A DNA stretch of 34,204 nt from Myxococcales bacterium (GCA_012797735.1 JAAZOP010000309.1:1-34204), one strand, 5' to 3'; counted from the stretch's first letter, positions 23,684 through 34,031 are shown. Notes: a model not told the origin generated them from the sequence alone. A program made the numbers and translations.

Positions 23684-25315
23684 ATGCAGCCCCGACCAGC
23701 ACCCGTCCCGGCCGTGCTCCGCATCGTCGCCCGGGTCCTCGCCGCCCTCGCCGCGGCCTCCATCGGCTGCGGCGATGACGGCTCGGGCACCCCGGACGAC
23801 GGCGGGTCCGGCGAGATCGATGGCGCGACCTGCGACCCCACCGCCTGCGACGCCTCCTGCGTCGCCGGCGGCGCCGTCGCCGGCGTCTGCCGCGCGACCG
23901 GTTGCGAGTGCATCGGCGGGGCCGACGGCGATGCCGACCGCGATGGCGACGCCGACAGCGACGCCGGGCCGGACGTGATCGAGGACGTCGTTCCGGACCG
24001 CGGCGACGACGCCGGGGCCGGCGACGCGACCGATGCCGAGGCGGAGACCGGGCCGACCGACGCCGACGGCGATACCTACCCGGAGGACGTCGACTGCGAC
24101 GACCACGACGCAGACGTCTTCCCCGGCTCGGTGCGCGAGTGCACCTCGGCCTGCGGCACCGGCACCGAGCGCTGCGACGCAGGCTCGTGGGTCGGCTGCA
24201 CGGCCCCCACCGACTGCACCTGCTCGACGCCCGGGGCGACGCGCCTGGTCGAATGCGGCCGCTGCGGCCAGGCCAGCCAGCGCTGCGGCTCCGACGGCAT
24301 CTGGGAGTTGCCCGGGCCGTGCCTGTACGAAGGCGAGTGCCTGCCGGGGACGTTCGAGAGCGAGTTGTGCGGACGCTGCGGCAGCCGCAGCCGGCTGTGC
24401 ACCACGACCTGTACGTGGATGCCGTGGACCGAGTGCACTGGAGAAGGCGAGTGCGAGGCGGGAACCGTCCAAGTCACCCGTGCCGGGTGCCTCGACGGCC
24501 AAATCCAGCGCCGTCGCTGCGACGACACCTGTCACTGGTCCGTGGAGGTCGCCTGCTCGACCGATTGTCTCCTCTCGCCCCGGCTCGGCGGCTACGACGA
24601 GGAGATCTGCATCCGCGGCGGGTCTTTCACGATGGGGTCCGAGGAGACGCAGTCGATGTACTTCGATCGGATGCCCGTCCACACGGTGACCCTCTCGCCC
24701 TACTTGATCGACAAATACCCCGTCACCAACGGCCGCTATCGGCCATGCGTCGAGGCCGGTGCCTGCCGGGCACCGCGCAACCCGCGGGCCTACTACTATT
24801 GGGTCGACCGCGCGACCTACGATCCGTATCCCGTCAACTCAATCACCTGGGAGGACGCGGTCGCCTTCTGCGCCTGGGACGGCGGACGTCTGCTGCCGAC
24901 CGAAGCCCAGTGGGAGAAGGCTGCACGTCGACCGGGCGAGCCGACCTCGTACTACGTCTGGGGCACGGACCCCGACCCGTGTCCGTACGTCAACTGGTAC
25001 GGTTGTGGTGACGACGGCTTTGCCCCAGTCGACGCCTACCCCGCCGGCATTTCCTGGTGCGGTGTGATGGGCATGGGCGGGAACATCGGGAACTACACCC
25101 GCGACTTCTACGACGCCGGGTACTACGCGGTCAGCCCGACGTTGGACCCCGAAGGGCCTGTCACCGCCGCCCGACGAACGTGCCGCGGCTCCTACTACCG
25201 CGCCGCGCTGGAAGGCGGCAACTACCGACGAGTGACCGCTCGTTTCTCGGCGTACGTCGCCGAACCAGGCGACTACGTCGGGATCCGGTGTGCTCGGCAG
25301 GCTTGGACGGACTAG
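23684..25315 (+). CDS. Lipoprotein with MopE-like metal-binding motif, Cys-rich modules and SUMF1 domain
   Basis: The protein has 543 residues with a signal ending in ASIGC (lipobox). After Asp/Ala-rich spacers, residues about 125-150 carry DADGDTYPEDVDCDDHDADV, typical of the putative metal-binding motif of MopE-like proteins. Residues about 150-295 are repeated Cys modules of about 45 residues (C-x-PGTF, then CGRCGSRSRLC, CTWMPWTECTGEGEC). From about 305 a SUMF1/FGE-sulfatase domain follows: CIRGGSFTMGSEE, YLIDKYPVTNGRY, RLLPTEAQWEKAAR, GGNIGNYTRDFYD and VGIRCAR. The oxidase cysteine pair is missing and GNVWEW is altered to GNIGNY, so binding rather than catalysis is likely. GAGGAGG before the ATG sets the start. 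The giant lipoprotein gene begins 24 bases after its stop. Confidence 0.85.
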   Translation: MQPRPAPVPAVLRIVARVLAALAAASIGCGDDGSGTPDDGGSGEIDGATCDPTACDASCVAGGAVAGVCRATGCECIGGADGDADRDGDADSDAGPDVIEDVVPDRGDDAGAGDATDAEAETGPTDADGDTYPEDVDCDDHDADVFPGSVRECTSACGTGTERCDAGSWVGCTAPTDCTCSTPGATRLVECGRCGQASQRCGSDGIWELPGPCLYEGECLPGTFESELCGRCGSRSRLCTTTCTWMPWTECTGEGECEAGTVQVTRAGCLDGQIQRRRCDDTCHWSVEVACSTDCLLSPRLGGYDEEICIRGGSFTMGSEETQSMYFDRMPVHTVTLSPYLIDKYPVTNGRYRPCVEAGACRAPRNPRAYYYWVDRATYDPYPVNSITWEDAVAFCAWDGGRLLPTEAQWEKAARRPGEPTSYYVWGTDPDPCPYVNWYGCGDDGFAPVDAYPAGISWCGVMGMGGNIGNYTRDFYDAGYYAVSPTLDPEGPVTAARRTCRGSYYRAALEGGNYRRVTARFSAYVAEPGDYVGIRCARQAWTD

Positions 25316-25339
25316 CAGGTCGAAGAAGGGAGGATGTCG

Positions 25340-28300
25340 ATGCTCGGAAAGCAGACCGGAGCGTTCGTGACGGTTTGTGCGGTATTCGTCGCCATCGGCG
25401 GCTGCATCGAGGGTTCCTTCAAGGTGGACCCGGATGCGGTGGTCGACGACCCACAGATCAACCGGACGGACTGGTCGACTTACAGCGGCCTGCACATCTA
25501 CGCCCACGAGTGGCAGGGCCAAGGCCCCAATGGCGGACAACTCTACAGAGGCTATGGGCCGGTTGACCTGGGCAAGTTCGAGAACGCTGTGCTGTCCATG
25601 TGCTACCAAGAAATCGCGGAGCAGGCCGGGACGCCGTACCGGGCACTCGATGTCTGTCACAACGTGAACATCGACCTGCCAAGCGGCGAACACACAACCG
25701 TCGAAGAAGGATGCCGGTGGGCCCTCTGCGTCGAGCAGCTCAGCCTGTGCGCGGGCTACAAGAATCTCGAGATGGCTGATGCGGTTGGGCCCACCGAGTT
25801 CACGACGCGGGAGCTGACGTTGGCCGAGACTCCCCATTACGACGCCGGACGGGTCACCTTCAAGCACGAAACCGACTGTCGGCAGGAAGTCTGCTCGATG
25901 AAGCGGAAGGACGAGGGCTACGAGGTGCGGTACAAGGTTCCGCCGCAGTCCCCCCAGGATCGGACGTTGCTGTACGAATCGGCGATGGAGTTCTTCCGGG
26001 CCGCCGGGCTGGCCGCGGGCGCCGGTATCACCGCGGGTTGCCTCGACTCGACCCCGGCGGGGGCCGGTGAGCATGCGTGGGATCCCGATCCGCCGGCCGA
26101 GAGCGGCGTCGAAGTCAGCCAGCGGATGCTGGCCTTGGGTGGGTTCCAGGAGACGGTGCTGCGATTCCACGACGCCCTCGGGAGCCTCGTCCAGAACGAG
26201 AAGGAGGTCTCGGCCATCGGTGGTGCCACCGACACGGCCGCGCTCCAGGCGGCGAGATGGAACGGCGAGGTCAACTCGCGTCTCTCGGCCCTTCGGCGGA
26301 TCTACGGCGACGTCAACCCCGAGTCCGCCGCCGACGGTGTCCCGGTGGTCACCACACCGAAGGACGACGCGGTCGAGCATGCCATTGCGCTTCTGCGAGC
26401 CTCAGGGCTTCATCTCGCTGAAGAGTCCACCGGATTCGAGCTTGCGAGAGACGCCCTGCGACTCGTGTTCGAGGAGCGCCAGCGCCTGATCGCCAGTTCC
26501 GAGGCGGATGCTGGGGCCGATGCAGGTCCTCATACCGACGGTGGCGCCGGGTTGGGCATCACGTCGTTCGACGACCAGGACGTCGAGCGCTACCTCCGGG
26601 ACAACGGCCTGTCCCCGGTGGATTTCGTGCTCGCCGCGCAGTACCTCCGGCAGGAGGCGCAGGTTCTCGACCGCCCGGACTTGGACGCGGAAGCGCTTGA
26701 CGGCGGCCCCCCGGTCTCCTTCACCAACGCCGTCGCACCGACCAATCCACTGCCTGCCCTCCGGCAGCGCCGGCACTCCGCCAGCCTGGACCGCTACGCC
26801 GACTTCGACCAGCCGGATCCCGAACAGGCCACCAAGGGAGCCGTACAGGCGTTCCAGTACTTCCGGGACGTGGCCCGGATCGGTACCAACGCGCCAATCT
26901 CCCCTGAGGATGTCCAACTCCTTGACCGCGTCATCCGCCAAGTGGACGAGATCGCGGGCAAGACGGTCGTCGTCTTCTCCATCCACAACTGCGAAACCGT
27001 CGCGGGTACCCGCGCCTGCGACGTCACCGCTGGCCTGCTGAACCCGCCCTTCACCGACGAACCGAACCTGAACGAGTTCGCCGTCCTCGTCCAGAGTCGG
27101 GCGGGCGTCGAGTGCCTCCTGACCGGAAGGCTCGGCAACGCACCCTGCGGCCCCACGGACCCCGCCAGCGGCGTCCTCGTGCGTCAGACATCCTGGACGA
27201 CCTCGTATCCCATCCCCGGCGGTGCGGCCGACGGGTTCGAGATGCTGGCGGAGGACGTGCCGGTCGGCACCGAGCTGTTCATCCTCGCCGGCGACGGCAG
27301 GAACGGCCCCGCCCTCTATGGCAGCACCGTGGTGACCGAACCCACCGTTCCAAACGACTCCGCCATGCGGGTCGGTCCCGTCGGCGGCAGGTTGGAACAG
27401 GACGTCGACCGGATCATGAATGTCGACACGCGTCGTGCCGCCGATCCGGCCTACGCATGCGGGGCCCTTCCGTCCAACTGGACCCCGCCGCTGGAAAACG
27501 AGCTCACCGAGGACTCAGACCCGTACGAGAACTCCTGGCGGCACTATCTCAACGCCGCCCAGACCCTCGCCGCCGAGACCGACCGCCTGGGCCAAGAGAT
27601 GCTCGACCGCGGTCTGCGCATGGACCTGATGGCCGAGGAGGCCGTCTCCCGGGTCCGCGACATCTGCGGCGACGTCGGCCCTATCCCGGACCTGGAGCAT
27701 CGAGCCGACTCGGCGGTGGAGGCCTGCTATGCCAGCAAGCTCACCACGGTCTCCCTCGGTGGACCGGTCTGCTACTACTCCGTCGACGGCTTCCAGTGCC
27801 TCTGCGGTCGTGACGACTACGGTGGCAACACGATCTGCGACGCCCCGTGTCCCATGCCTGCCGGCTCGGACATCGGCGACGCACCAGACCCCAACCTGGC
27901 TTGCGAACAGGCCTTCCGCAAGTGGCGGCCGACAGGTGCCGGCGACCGGGTCGACCCCGCCGGCGCCACGGCGGTCGCGTTCCACTACGTTCCCGACGGC
28001 CTCGACATCTTCTCCTCGGTGACCGACGCCCCCGTCACCGGCACCGACTGCAAGGCGGTCTACGACTTCCGGTGCGTCGTCGAAGCCATTCGCAACGAGC
28101 GCGTCGGATGCGCCCAAACCGACTTCAACGCCATCCGACTCCGGCTGCTGCTGAGCGGCATTCCCGACGACCCGGACCGTGCCGTGGACTTCGCGCGCCG
28201 CTACTGGCAACCGATCGCGCGCCAACGCTGGTTCACACTCAGCCGACTGCAGGAGATCGCCACCTCCTTCCGCTTCACGCTTTCACAATTCCACAACTTC

Positions 28301-31300
28301 GCCCTGTTGAGCGGATCGAAAACGTTGTGGTCCACCCAGGTCGCCACCCCCCCAGGAACTGATGGCTGTCCGCGCCCGGACTTCTACCGCTACGCCGTGC
28401 GCACGAAACCCGAGGAGATGCCATTCAGCGTCGACCCCAAGTTCTGCTACGAAGTCGCTTCCACCGACGTCGAGGAGAAGAACTGGTGGATCGACCAATA
28501 CGGGCCGACCGGCTTTGCCTCTCAGCGCGCAACCAAGGCCGCCGATGTTGCTTATGCCATGCTTGCCGCCCAGTTGCTGGGCGCCCACAGCAGCCGCATT
28601 CGCACCGTGCATGAACCAACAGCAGACTGGCGCGTTTGGTCCGGCCTCGCCGGCAGCTATCCGCCTCCGCTGACGTCGCTGACGGCGCTCTCCGGTCAAG
28701 GCTGCCTTGCGGCGTCCTGTGGCTGTGTGATGCTGAGCCTGCCGTCGGAACTGATTGACGACGACCTGCTCTCTGCCCTCTCCTCAGCCCACGAGTTGGC
28801 ATGGTCTGATCGTGACTCCAACTATTGGGCAACTTCCACGCCACGCGACCTTGCCTTTCTCCTGGCTTCCGGCGTTGGATTGTGCCACGGCGAGGAACCG
28901 TTGGCGGGCGGAGACTTTGCCTACGACGGGCGGTATTTGGACGCGGAGGTCACCACGGTCCCGCTTGCGGTAGACGCGATTCCAGCATACACCGAGTTCA
29001 TGGCCGATCCTGTGCCTTTGTTGGTTGGATGTCCCACGCCGGACCGGTATTGCCTTCCGATAACTCTTCCGCTGTGGCGCGGTGGTAACAATTGGGAGCC
29101 GTGGTGGATGCGGCCGCAGTGGTACTACGACGCAGGCGGACCGGAACACGTGGGTGAGGCTGAGGCCATCGGCTACACGTTCCGGATGTTGGACGGGCTG
29201 GAGTTGGCCTGCTACGTTGCGGAGGACGGTGTCAGCTGCGACGATTTCGACCCGGCGAGCCTGCCGCCTGTCCGCTCCCTCGACGACTTGAGCGGGGTGC
29301 GTCGGCATCTTGAGTGCGTTGCGGACTCCATCGCCCGAAGCGCTCGGACGATCACGCTTCAGGACGTGCCCGAGGAACTCGTGGTTGCGGTCCAGCGTGA
29401 CGGTCTGGAGACCTACTTCCCCGGCGTCCAGGGGCGAAAGCTCGAGGCATACCTGCGGATCGAAGCGGCTCTGGCAGCGTTCCGAACCCAGGCGGACCAA
29501 CTCAGCTCCGTCATCTACCGAGCCGGTCAGCGACTGGAGCTCTATCGCCACGAACGAGGCGCCGCCGCGGCCGAGGCGGAGATCCGGCAACTGCAGAGCA
29601 TGATTGCCTCGCTGCAGACCGCTGCGGCTGCGGTGGGAGGCGTCTTGGGAGCGTTCGGAGAGATCTTCTCCGGCCTGGGGGCCACGGTGACGGCACCAAT
29701 GGTGCTGGCCATGGAGGCGCAGATCAGGGACTTGGCGAGCGAGTCGTACGAGGAGGGTGTCGCGGCTATGACGGTGGCGCTCATGATGGACATCGCCGGG
29801 CTACTGGATCAGCTCAGGCAGGTCGGCGAAGGCGTCGCGCAGTCGCTGCGCGACATCCAGAGCGGTCTGGGGGAACTGCGGGCGCTTCGAAGCGAAGCGA
29901 GGCTGGCCGCCGACCGTGCCAGCTTTGAGCTGTCGAACTCGGCCGAGGTCACCTACCGCGTGAATGAGGCGATGCGGAATTGGCTGGCGACCGACCGGGC
30001 CCGGTACCGGACGCTCCTGGACCAGACCAAGCGGATGGCGTTCATTGCACGGCGAGCCATCGAGTTCCGCCTGGGACTCGATATGCGGGAAATGCACGAC
30101 TCGATGCCATTCGTTCCGCCGCCCAGCGAGTGGGTTGACCAGATTTGCCGGATGCGGGGGATCGACTACGACCACCTCTCCGGGCGGGACAGGATTCGCT
30201 CTCCCGGAGTCGAGCTGGACGCGGGCGCTCCGGACACGGTTGGAACCTCGCGGTGGGACGACTGGAACGGACGGTTCGTGGGTGGGTACGTCGGGGACTA
30301 TGTCCGCATGCTGGACCTGTTCGTCGAGTCGTACCCGGTGAAGTTCCCATTCGCCGACGGCTCGGACACCGTCGTCTTGTCGCTGAAGGACGACCTGATG
30401 CCCGGTGTGTTCGGCCTGTGCGATCGGGAGTCGTACAACCTCCTGCTCTACACGGAGTCGCTCGACCGGGCGGCTTGGGAACTGTCGAATCGGTGTGTCG
30501 AGGTGGCAGGCGAGCCGCCAGTGACGCTCTGCCTCGGCGATCTCGACGCAAGCCCTTCGGACGTGGAGCCCGCCAGCTTCCCGTTCGGGCGAGCCACGCG
30601 GCTGGCGGTACCGGAACACTGGCCGTATCCGATCGACGACGCCGTGCCCGAGGTCGGCCAGGTCGTCCATGGCCTCACGCCGGGCATGCGCTACGCCCTG
30701 ACTTGGTGGGCGGCGGACGGCGACGGCGGCGACGAAGAGGACGGCGTGACGTACGAAGTGAGCCTGCGATGTCTCGGTGAGGAGACCGAGGAGGAGTTCG
30801 GCGCGAGCTTCTCGCAGAATCCGGCCGACCATTTCGAGCGGCTCGGCATCATCTTCTCGCCGCCCAGCGGTTGCTCGAACGTGCGCATCGTCCTCAAGCC
30901 CAGCGTCGAGGAGGAGTCCGACACGCTCGTCGCCGGGAGCCTGGTCGTGGGCGGTTGGCAGTTGGAGGGGTACGGGAGGGCCGACGTCGCCGCAGGACCG
31001 GACGTGGGCGCAAACGTCCGTCCCTACGAAGCCGTGGAGGACTCCAGGGTGCTGTTCGGGGCCGCGTGTCCTGACCGCGACGGCTCCACGCTTCGCAGCA
31101 GGTTCGCCCGGCGGTGCATGTGCTCGGGTGAGGCCGACTGCTCTCCGGACGCCCTCGGTGCGGACCCCTACGCATGCGCCTACCGCGCCGACTTCCAGAT
31201 CTCGCTGGGAGGCATCGAGGATGGTCGTGCACTGTCGAGCGCGCCGATCTCACCGTGGAACTTCAACTACCGTGTTGAGTCCGTCGCTGTGAACGTCGTG

Positions 31301-31681
31301 GGCACCAATGTCCGAGAGTGCGACGCGGGCTCGCCAGATTCCTGCTACGGTTCGGCATACCTCCCGTACACGCTGGTCCACGAAGGCGCCGACATCCCGG
31401 TGCGCAACCACGCCGACCAGACTGTGTCGTTCGACATGCCCACCGCCCGCATCGAGCACGCCAAGGCGCTCGCAGCCGAGGTCGTCCTCACGAACCCGAT
31501 GACGGGAAGCCAGAGTACCCTGATGGAGACGTACACGAAGGACGAGTTCCGGGGCCGACCGCTCAACGGCAACTACACGCTCTATCTCTGGGACATCCCG
31601 GGGCTGAACTGGGCCAACGTGGAGGACGTCCAGTTCGTGGTGCGCTACCGGTACTGGACCCGCATGACGCCGTCGGAGTAG
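25340..31681 (+). CDS. Giant lipoprotein, about 2113 residues, with long coiled coil and beta-rich C terminus
   Basis: The lipobox is AIGGC near residue 22. GGGAGG touches an ATG at 25334 but stands 6 bases before the ATG at 25340, so the latter is chosen. About 1350 residues follow that I cannot assign; they are helical and beta stretches with many cysteines (CYYSVDGFQCLCGRDDYGG) and Trp-rich parts (GGNNWEPWWMRPQWYYDAGG). Residues about 1370-1590 are a long helical coiled coil with an apolar middle (AAAAVGGVLGAFGEIF, then TVALMMDIAGLL), ending in RMAFIARRAIEFRLG. A beta-sandwich-like domain (LLLYTESLDRAAWELS ... GGWQLEGYG, about 1700-1880) is next. The protein ends NYTLYLWDIPGL, VEDVQFVVRYRYWTR. 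The order coil, RRAIEFRLG, beta domains, DVxxxxxYxYWTR recalls Tc-toxin A subunits, but this is unproven. Codon use is less GC3-rich than in neighbours, chiefly at 28.5-29.3 kb. Confidence 0.85.
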   Translation: MLGKQTGAFVTVCAVFVAIGGCIEGSFKVDPDAVVDDPQINRTDWSTYSGLHIYAHEWQGQGPNGGQLYRGYGPVDLGKFENAVLSMCYQEIAEQAGTPYRALDVCHNVNIDLPSGEHTTVEEGCRWALCVEQLSLCAGYKNLEMADAVGPTEFTTRELTLAETPHYDAGRVTFKHETDCRQEVCSMKRKDEGYEVRYKVPPQSPQDRTLLYESAMEFFRAAGLAAGAGITAGCLDSTPAGAGEHAWDPDPPAESGVEVSQRMLALGGFQETVLRFHDALGSLVQNEKEVSAIGGATDTAALQAARWNGEVNSRLSALRRIYGDVNPESAADGVPVVTTPKDDAVEHAIALLRASGLHLAEESTGFELARDALRLVFEERQRLIASSEADAGADAGPHTDGGAGLGITSFDDQDVERYLRDNGLSPVDFVLAAQYLRQEAQVLDRPDLDAEALDGGPPVSFTNAVAPTNPLPALRQRRHSASLDRYADFDQPDPEQATKGAVQAFQYFRDVARIGTNAPISPEDVQLLDRVIRQVDEIAGKTVVVFSIHNCETVAGTRACDVTAGLLNPPFTDEPNLNEFAVLVQSRAGVECLLTGRLGNAPCGPTDPASGVLVRQTSWTTSYPIPGGAADGFEMLAEDVPVGTELFILAGDGRNGPALYGSTVVTEPTVPNDSAMRVGPVGGRLEQDVDRIMNVDTRRAADPAYACGALPSNWTPPLENELTEDSDPYENSWRHYLNAAQTLAAETDRLGQEMLDRGLRMDLMAEEAVSRVRDICGDVGPIPDLEHRADSAVEACYASKLTTVSLGGPVCYYSVDGFQCLCGRDDYGGNTICDAPCPMPAGSDIGDAPDPNLACEQAFRKWRPTGAGDRVDPAGATAVAFHYVPDGLDIFSSVTDAPVTGTDCKAVYDFRCVVEAIRNERVGCAQTDFNAIRLRLLLSGIPDDPDRAVDFARRYWQPIARQRWFTLSRLQEIATSFRFTLSQFHNFALLSGSKTLWSTQVATPPGTDGCPRPDFYRYAVRTKPEEMPFSVDPKFCYEVASTDVEEKNWWIDQYGPTGFASQRATKAADVAYAMLAAQLLGAHSSRIRTVHEPTADWRVWSGLAGSYPPPLTSLTALSGQGCLAASCGCVMLSLPSELIDDDLLSALSSAHELAWSDRDSNYWATSTPRDLAFLLASGVGLCHGEEPLAGGDFAYDGRYLDAEVTTVPLAVDAIPAYTEFMADPVPLLVGCPTPDRYCLPITLPLWRGGNNWEPWWMRPQWYYDAGGPEHVGEAEAIGYTFRMLDGLELACYVAEDGVSCDDFDPASLPPVRSLDDLSGVRRHLECVADSIARSARTITLQDVPEELVVAVQRDGLETYFPGVQGRKLEAYLRIEAALAAFRTQADQLSSVIYRAGQRLELYRHERGAAAAEAEIRQLQSMIASLQTAAAAVGGVLGAFGEIFSGLGATVTAPMVLAMEAQIRDLASESYEEGVAAMTVALMMDIAGLLDQLRQVGEGVAQSLRDIQSGLGELRALRSEARLAADRASFELSNSAEVTYRVNEAMRNWLATDRARYRTLLDQTKRMAFIARRAIEFRLGLDMREMHDSMPFVPPPSEWVDQICRMRGIDYDHLSGRDRIRSPGVELDAGAPDTVGTSRWDDWNGRFVGGYVGDYVRMLDLFVESYPVKFPFADGSDTVVLSLKDDLMPGVFGLCDRESYNLLLYTESLDRAAWELSNRCVEVAGEPPVTLCLGDLDASPSDVEPASFPFGRATRLAVPEHWPYPIDDAVPEVGQVVHGLTPGMRYALTWWAADGDGGDEEDGVTYEVSLRCLGEETEEEFGASFSQNPADHFERLGIIFSPPSGCSNVRIVLKPSVEEESDTLVAGSLVVGGWQLEGYGRADVAAGPDVGANVRPYEAVEDSRVLFGAACPDRDGSTLRSRFARRCMCSGEADCSPDALGADPYACAYRADFQISLGGIEDGRALSSAPISPWNFNYRVESVAVNVVGTNVRECDAGSPDSCYGSAYLPYTLVHEGADIPVRNHADQTVSFDMPTARIEHAKALAAEVVLTNPMTGSQSTLMETYTKDEFRGRPLNGNYTLYLWDIPGLNWANVEDVQFVVRYRYWTRMTPSE

Positions 31682-31685
31682 GCCG

Positions 31686-34031
31686 ATGCGTCTCCTCCTG
31701 CCCGCCCTCGCCGCCCTCCTCGCCGCCGCCCCCGGCTGCTGCTCGAACGACGGGCAGTGCCAGGACGGCGTCGCCTGCAACGGGTTCGAGCGGTGCGTCC
31801 TCGGCTCCTGCACCGCCGGGGAACCCGTCGTCTGCGACGACGGCGTCCCCTGCACGATCGATGCCTGCCAGGAGCCCACGGGAGCCTGCCTCTACACCCC
31901 GGTCGACGCCGCGTGCGACGACGGCGCCACCTGCAACGGCGCGGAGAGCTGCGACCCGTCCGCCGGCTGCGTCCCCGGCACTCCCTGGGACTGCTCCGAC
32001 GGGATCGATTGCACCTCCGACCTCTGCGTCGAGCCGGAACCGCCCGGCGACACCCCCTCCTGCAACCACCCCCCGCGCGACGAACGCTGCGACAACGGCC
32101 TGTTCTGCGACGGCCCCGAGCGCTGCGCCGTCGACGTCGGCTGCCTCCCCGGCACACCGCCCACCTGCGACGATTCGATCGACTGCACCCACGATTCCTG
32201 CGACGCCGGCATCGATGCCTGCACCCACGCGCCCGACGACGCCCTCTGCGACGACGGCGCCTGGTGCGACGGGCCGGAGGTGTGCCTCGCCGACGCCGGC
32301 TGCGCCCCCGGCACACCGCCCGACTGCTCCGACGGCATCACCTGCACCGCCGACGACTGCGACGAGGAACTCGATCGGTGCGCCTGGACCATCGACCTCG
32401 ACCGCTGCCCTCTGCCCCCGGTCTGCCAGGTCGCCGTCTGCGACCCGACCGCCGCGCCCGCGATCGATTGCGGCTTCACACCCGCCCCTGACGGCAGCCC
32501 GTGCGACGTCGGACCCGCCACCCCCGGAGTCTGCCGCGGCGGCGCCTGCGTCGAACGCACCTGCGGCAACGGCATCCCGGACCCCGACGAGGAATGCGAC
32601 CACGCCGGCCAGTCCCTCGGCTGCGACACGAACTGCACCACCTTCGACTTCGTCGCCACCGACGCCTCGCCGCTCGACGGCGACGACGGCCGCGAGGAAC
32701 TCGGCCCCGCCGACCACACCGTCGCCGTCCTCGACGACGGCCGCGTCGTCCTCGCCTGGACCCAGGACCAGGACCTCGACCCCACCTACGCCGACGTCCG
32801 CGCCCGCGTCCTCGACCCCGCCACCGGCCTTCTCACCACCGACCTCCCGATCACCGACCTGGCGCGGCCGCAGGAACACCCCGTCGTCGCCACCCTCGGC
32901 GCCGACCGCTTCGTCGTCGCCTGGCAGGGCTACGGCGAGGCCGCCGGCGGCGAGGACGTCGACATCCACTTCCGCCTCTGCAGCGTGACCCTCGAGACGG
33001 GCGTCGGCGACGTCGGCGACCGCCTCGTCGCCCGCTGCCTCTCGCCCGTCCGCGCGAACACGACCGTCGGCGAGGCGCAACTCCATCCGACCCTCGCCGT
33101 CTCCCCGCTGCGCGACCGGTTCGTCCTGGCCTGGGAAGACTGGAGCGCCGGCGCCGAAGGCCCCACGCCGTGGGGCCTGTGCGGCATCCGCTACCGCGTG
33201 TTCGACGCCGCCGGCGGAGTCCCCGCCGCCGGCTTCGCCTCCGATCGGCTCGCCAACACCACGACCGCCGGCGCCCAGACCGAACCCGCCGTCGCCGCCG
33301 GCGCCACCGGCGAGTTCCTCATCGCCTGGACCGACGACAGCGGCTCCGAGCCCGGCGGCTCCGGCACCGCCATCCACGCCCAACGCTTCGACGCGACCGG
33401 CACCACGAGGCTCGGGGCCGAGTTCCGCGTGAACGCCCGCACCGCGCACGACCAGTACGAGCCCACCGTCGCCGCCGTCGAGTTCCCCGAGCCCGGCTAC
33501 GTCGTCGCCTGGACCGACCTGGAAGACGACGGCCGCCTGACCGTCCGCGCGAACTTCATCTTCGCCGCCGGCGGCCTCGACCCGGCCGGTGAACTCGTCC
33601 TCCCGCACGCCATGACCCCGCCGCCGGCCCCCCCGGCCCGCACGCCGATGCAGTCGGCCCCCTCCCTCGCCGCAGGCGCCGACAGCGAGACCCTCGTCGC
33701 CGTCTGGATGGAAGAACCTCGCGGCGCCTTCCGCCTGGCCGACGACAGCTTCACCGCGATCGGCGGCGTGCGCCTCGCCGTCGCCTGCCCCGAAGCCGGT
33801 TCCTGCGGCCTTGCCGTCCTGTCCCCCGCCGACGCTCTCCTCAACACGACACGGCTGGACGTCCAGGAGCGACCGTCGGCCGCCTTCGGCGCCCCGATCT
33901 GGCCCGACGACCCGCCCGGCCCGCTGGCCGTCGCCTTCACCGACTGGAGCGACGCCGACGGCTCCGGCGGCCTCGACGAGGTCCGCATCCGCTACCTGCC
34001 CCACGGATGGGTCCTGGAGGCGACGCCATGA
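31686..34031 (+). CDS. Lipoprotein with Cys-rich repeats and seven-bladed propeller-like domain
   Basis: The protein has 781 residues with a signal ending AAPGCC (lipobox near residue 18). Residues about 20-290 hold tandem Cys-rich units of about 45 residues, each with C-DDG-xxC, C-x-PG-TP and C-x-D-xCD phrases (for example CDDGVPCTIDACQE, CDDSIDCTHDSCDAG). A DUF4215-like CGNGIPDPDEECDH closes this part. From about 320, seven repeats of the type P-x-V-A-x(6-12)-F-V-V-A-W-x-D occur (HTVAVLDDGRVVLAWTQ, HPTLAVSPLRDRFVLAWED, EPAVAAGATGEFLIAWTD and four more), fitting a seven-bladed beta-propeller. A surface recognition role is likely. A GGAG ribosome site overlaps the giant gene's end; its stop is 4 bases before this ATG. 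Third positions are strongly C-biased, unlike the end of the giant gene. Confidence 0.88.
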   Translation: MRLLLPALAALLAAAPGCCSNDGQCQDGVACNGFERCVLGSCTAGEPVVCDDGVPCTIDACQEPTGACLYTPVDAACDDGATCNGAESCDPSAGCVPGTPWDCSDGIDCTSDLCVEPEPPGDTPSCNHPPRDERCDNGLFCDGPERCAVDVGCLPGTPPTCDDSIDCTHDSCDAGIDACTHAPDDALCDDGAWCDGPEVCLADAGCAPGTPPDCSDGITCTADDCDEELDRCAWTIDLDRCPLPPVCQVAVCDPTAAPAIDCGFTPAPDGSPCDVGPATPGVCRGGACVERTCGNGIPDPDEECDHAGQSLGCDTNCTTFDFVATDASPLDGDDGREELGPADHTVAVLDDGRVVLAWTQDQDLDPTYADVRARVLDPATGLLTTDLPITDLARPQEHPVVATLGADRFVVAWQGYGEAAGGEDVDIHFRLCSVTLETGVGDVGDRLVARCLSPVRANTTVGEAQLHPTLAVSPLRDRFVLAWEDWSAGAEGPTPWGLCGIRYRVFDAAGGVPAAGFASDRLANTTTAGAQTEPAVAAGATGEFLIAWTDDSGSEPGGSGTAIHAQRFDATGTTRLGAEFRVNARTAHDQYEPTVAAVEFPEPGYVVAWTDLEDDGRLTVRANFIFAAGGLDPAGELVLPHAMTPPPAPPARTPMQSAPSLAAGADSETLVAVWMEEPRGAFRLADDSFTAIGGVRLAVACPEAGSCGLAVLSPADALLNTTRLDVQERPSAAFGAPIWPDDPPGPLAVAFTDWSDADGSGGLDEVRIRYLPHGWVLEATP

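Noticed and set aside
22309-23913. Minus-strand open frame of about 530 codons over the LuxR-type gene
   Set aside because: The plus-strand helix-turn-helix and its ribosome site are convincing; the antisense frame has no recognisable domain.
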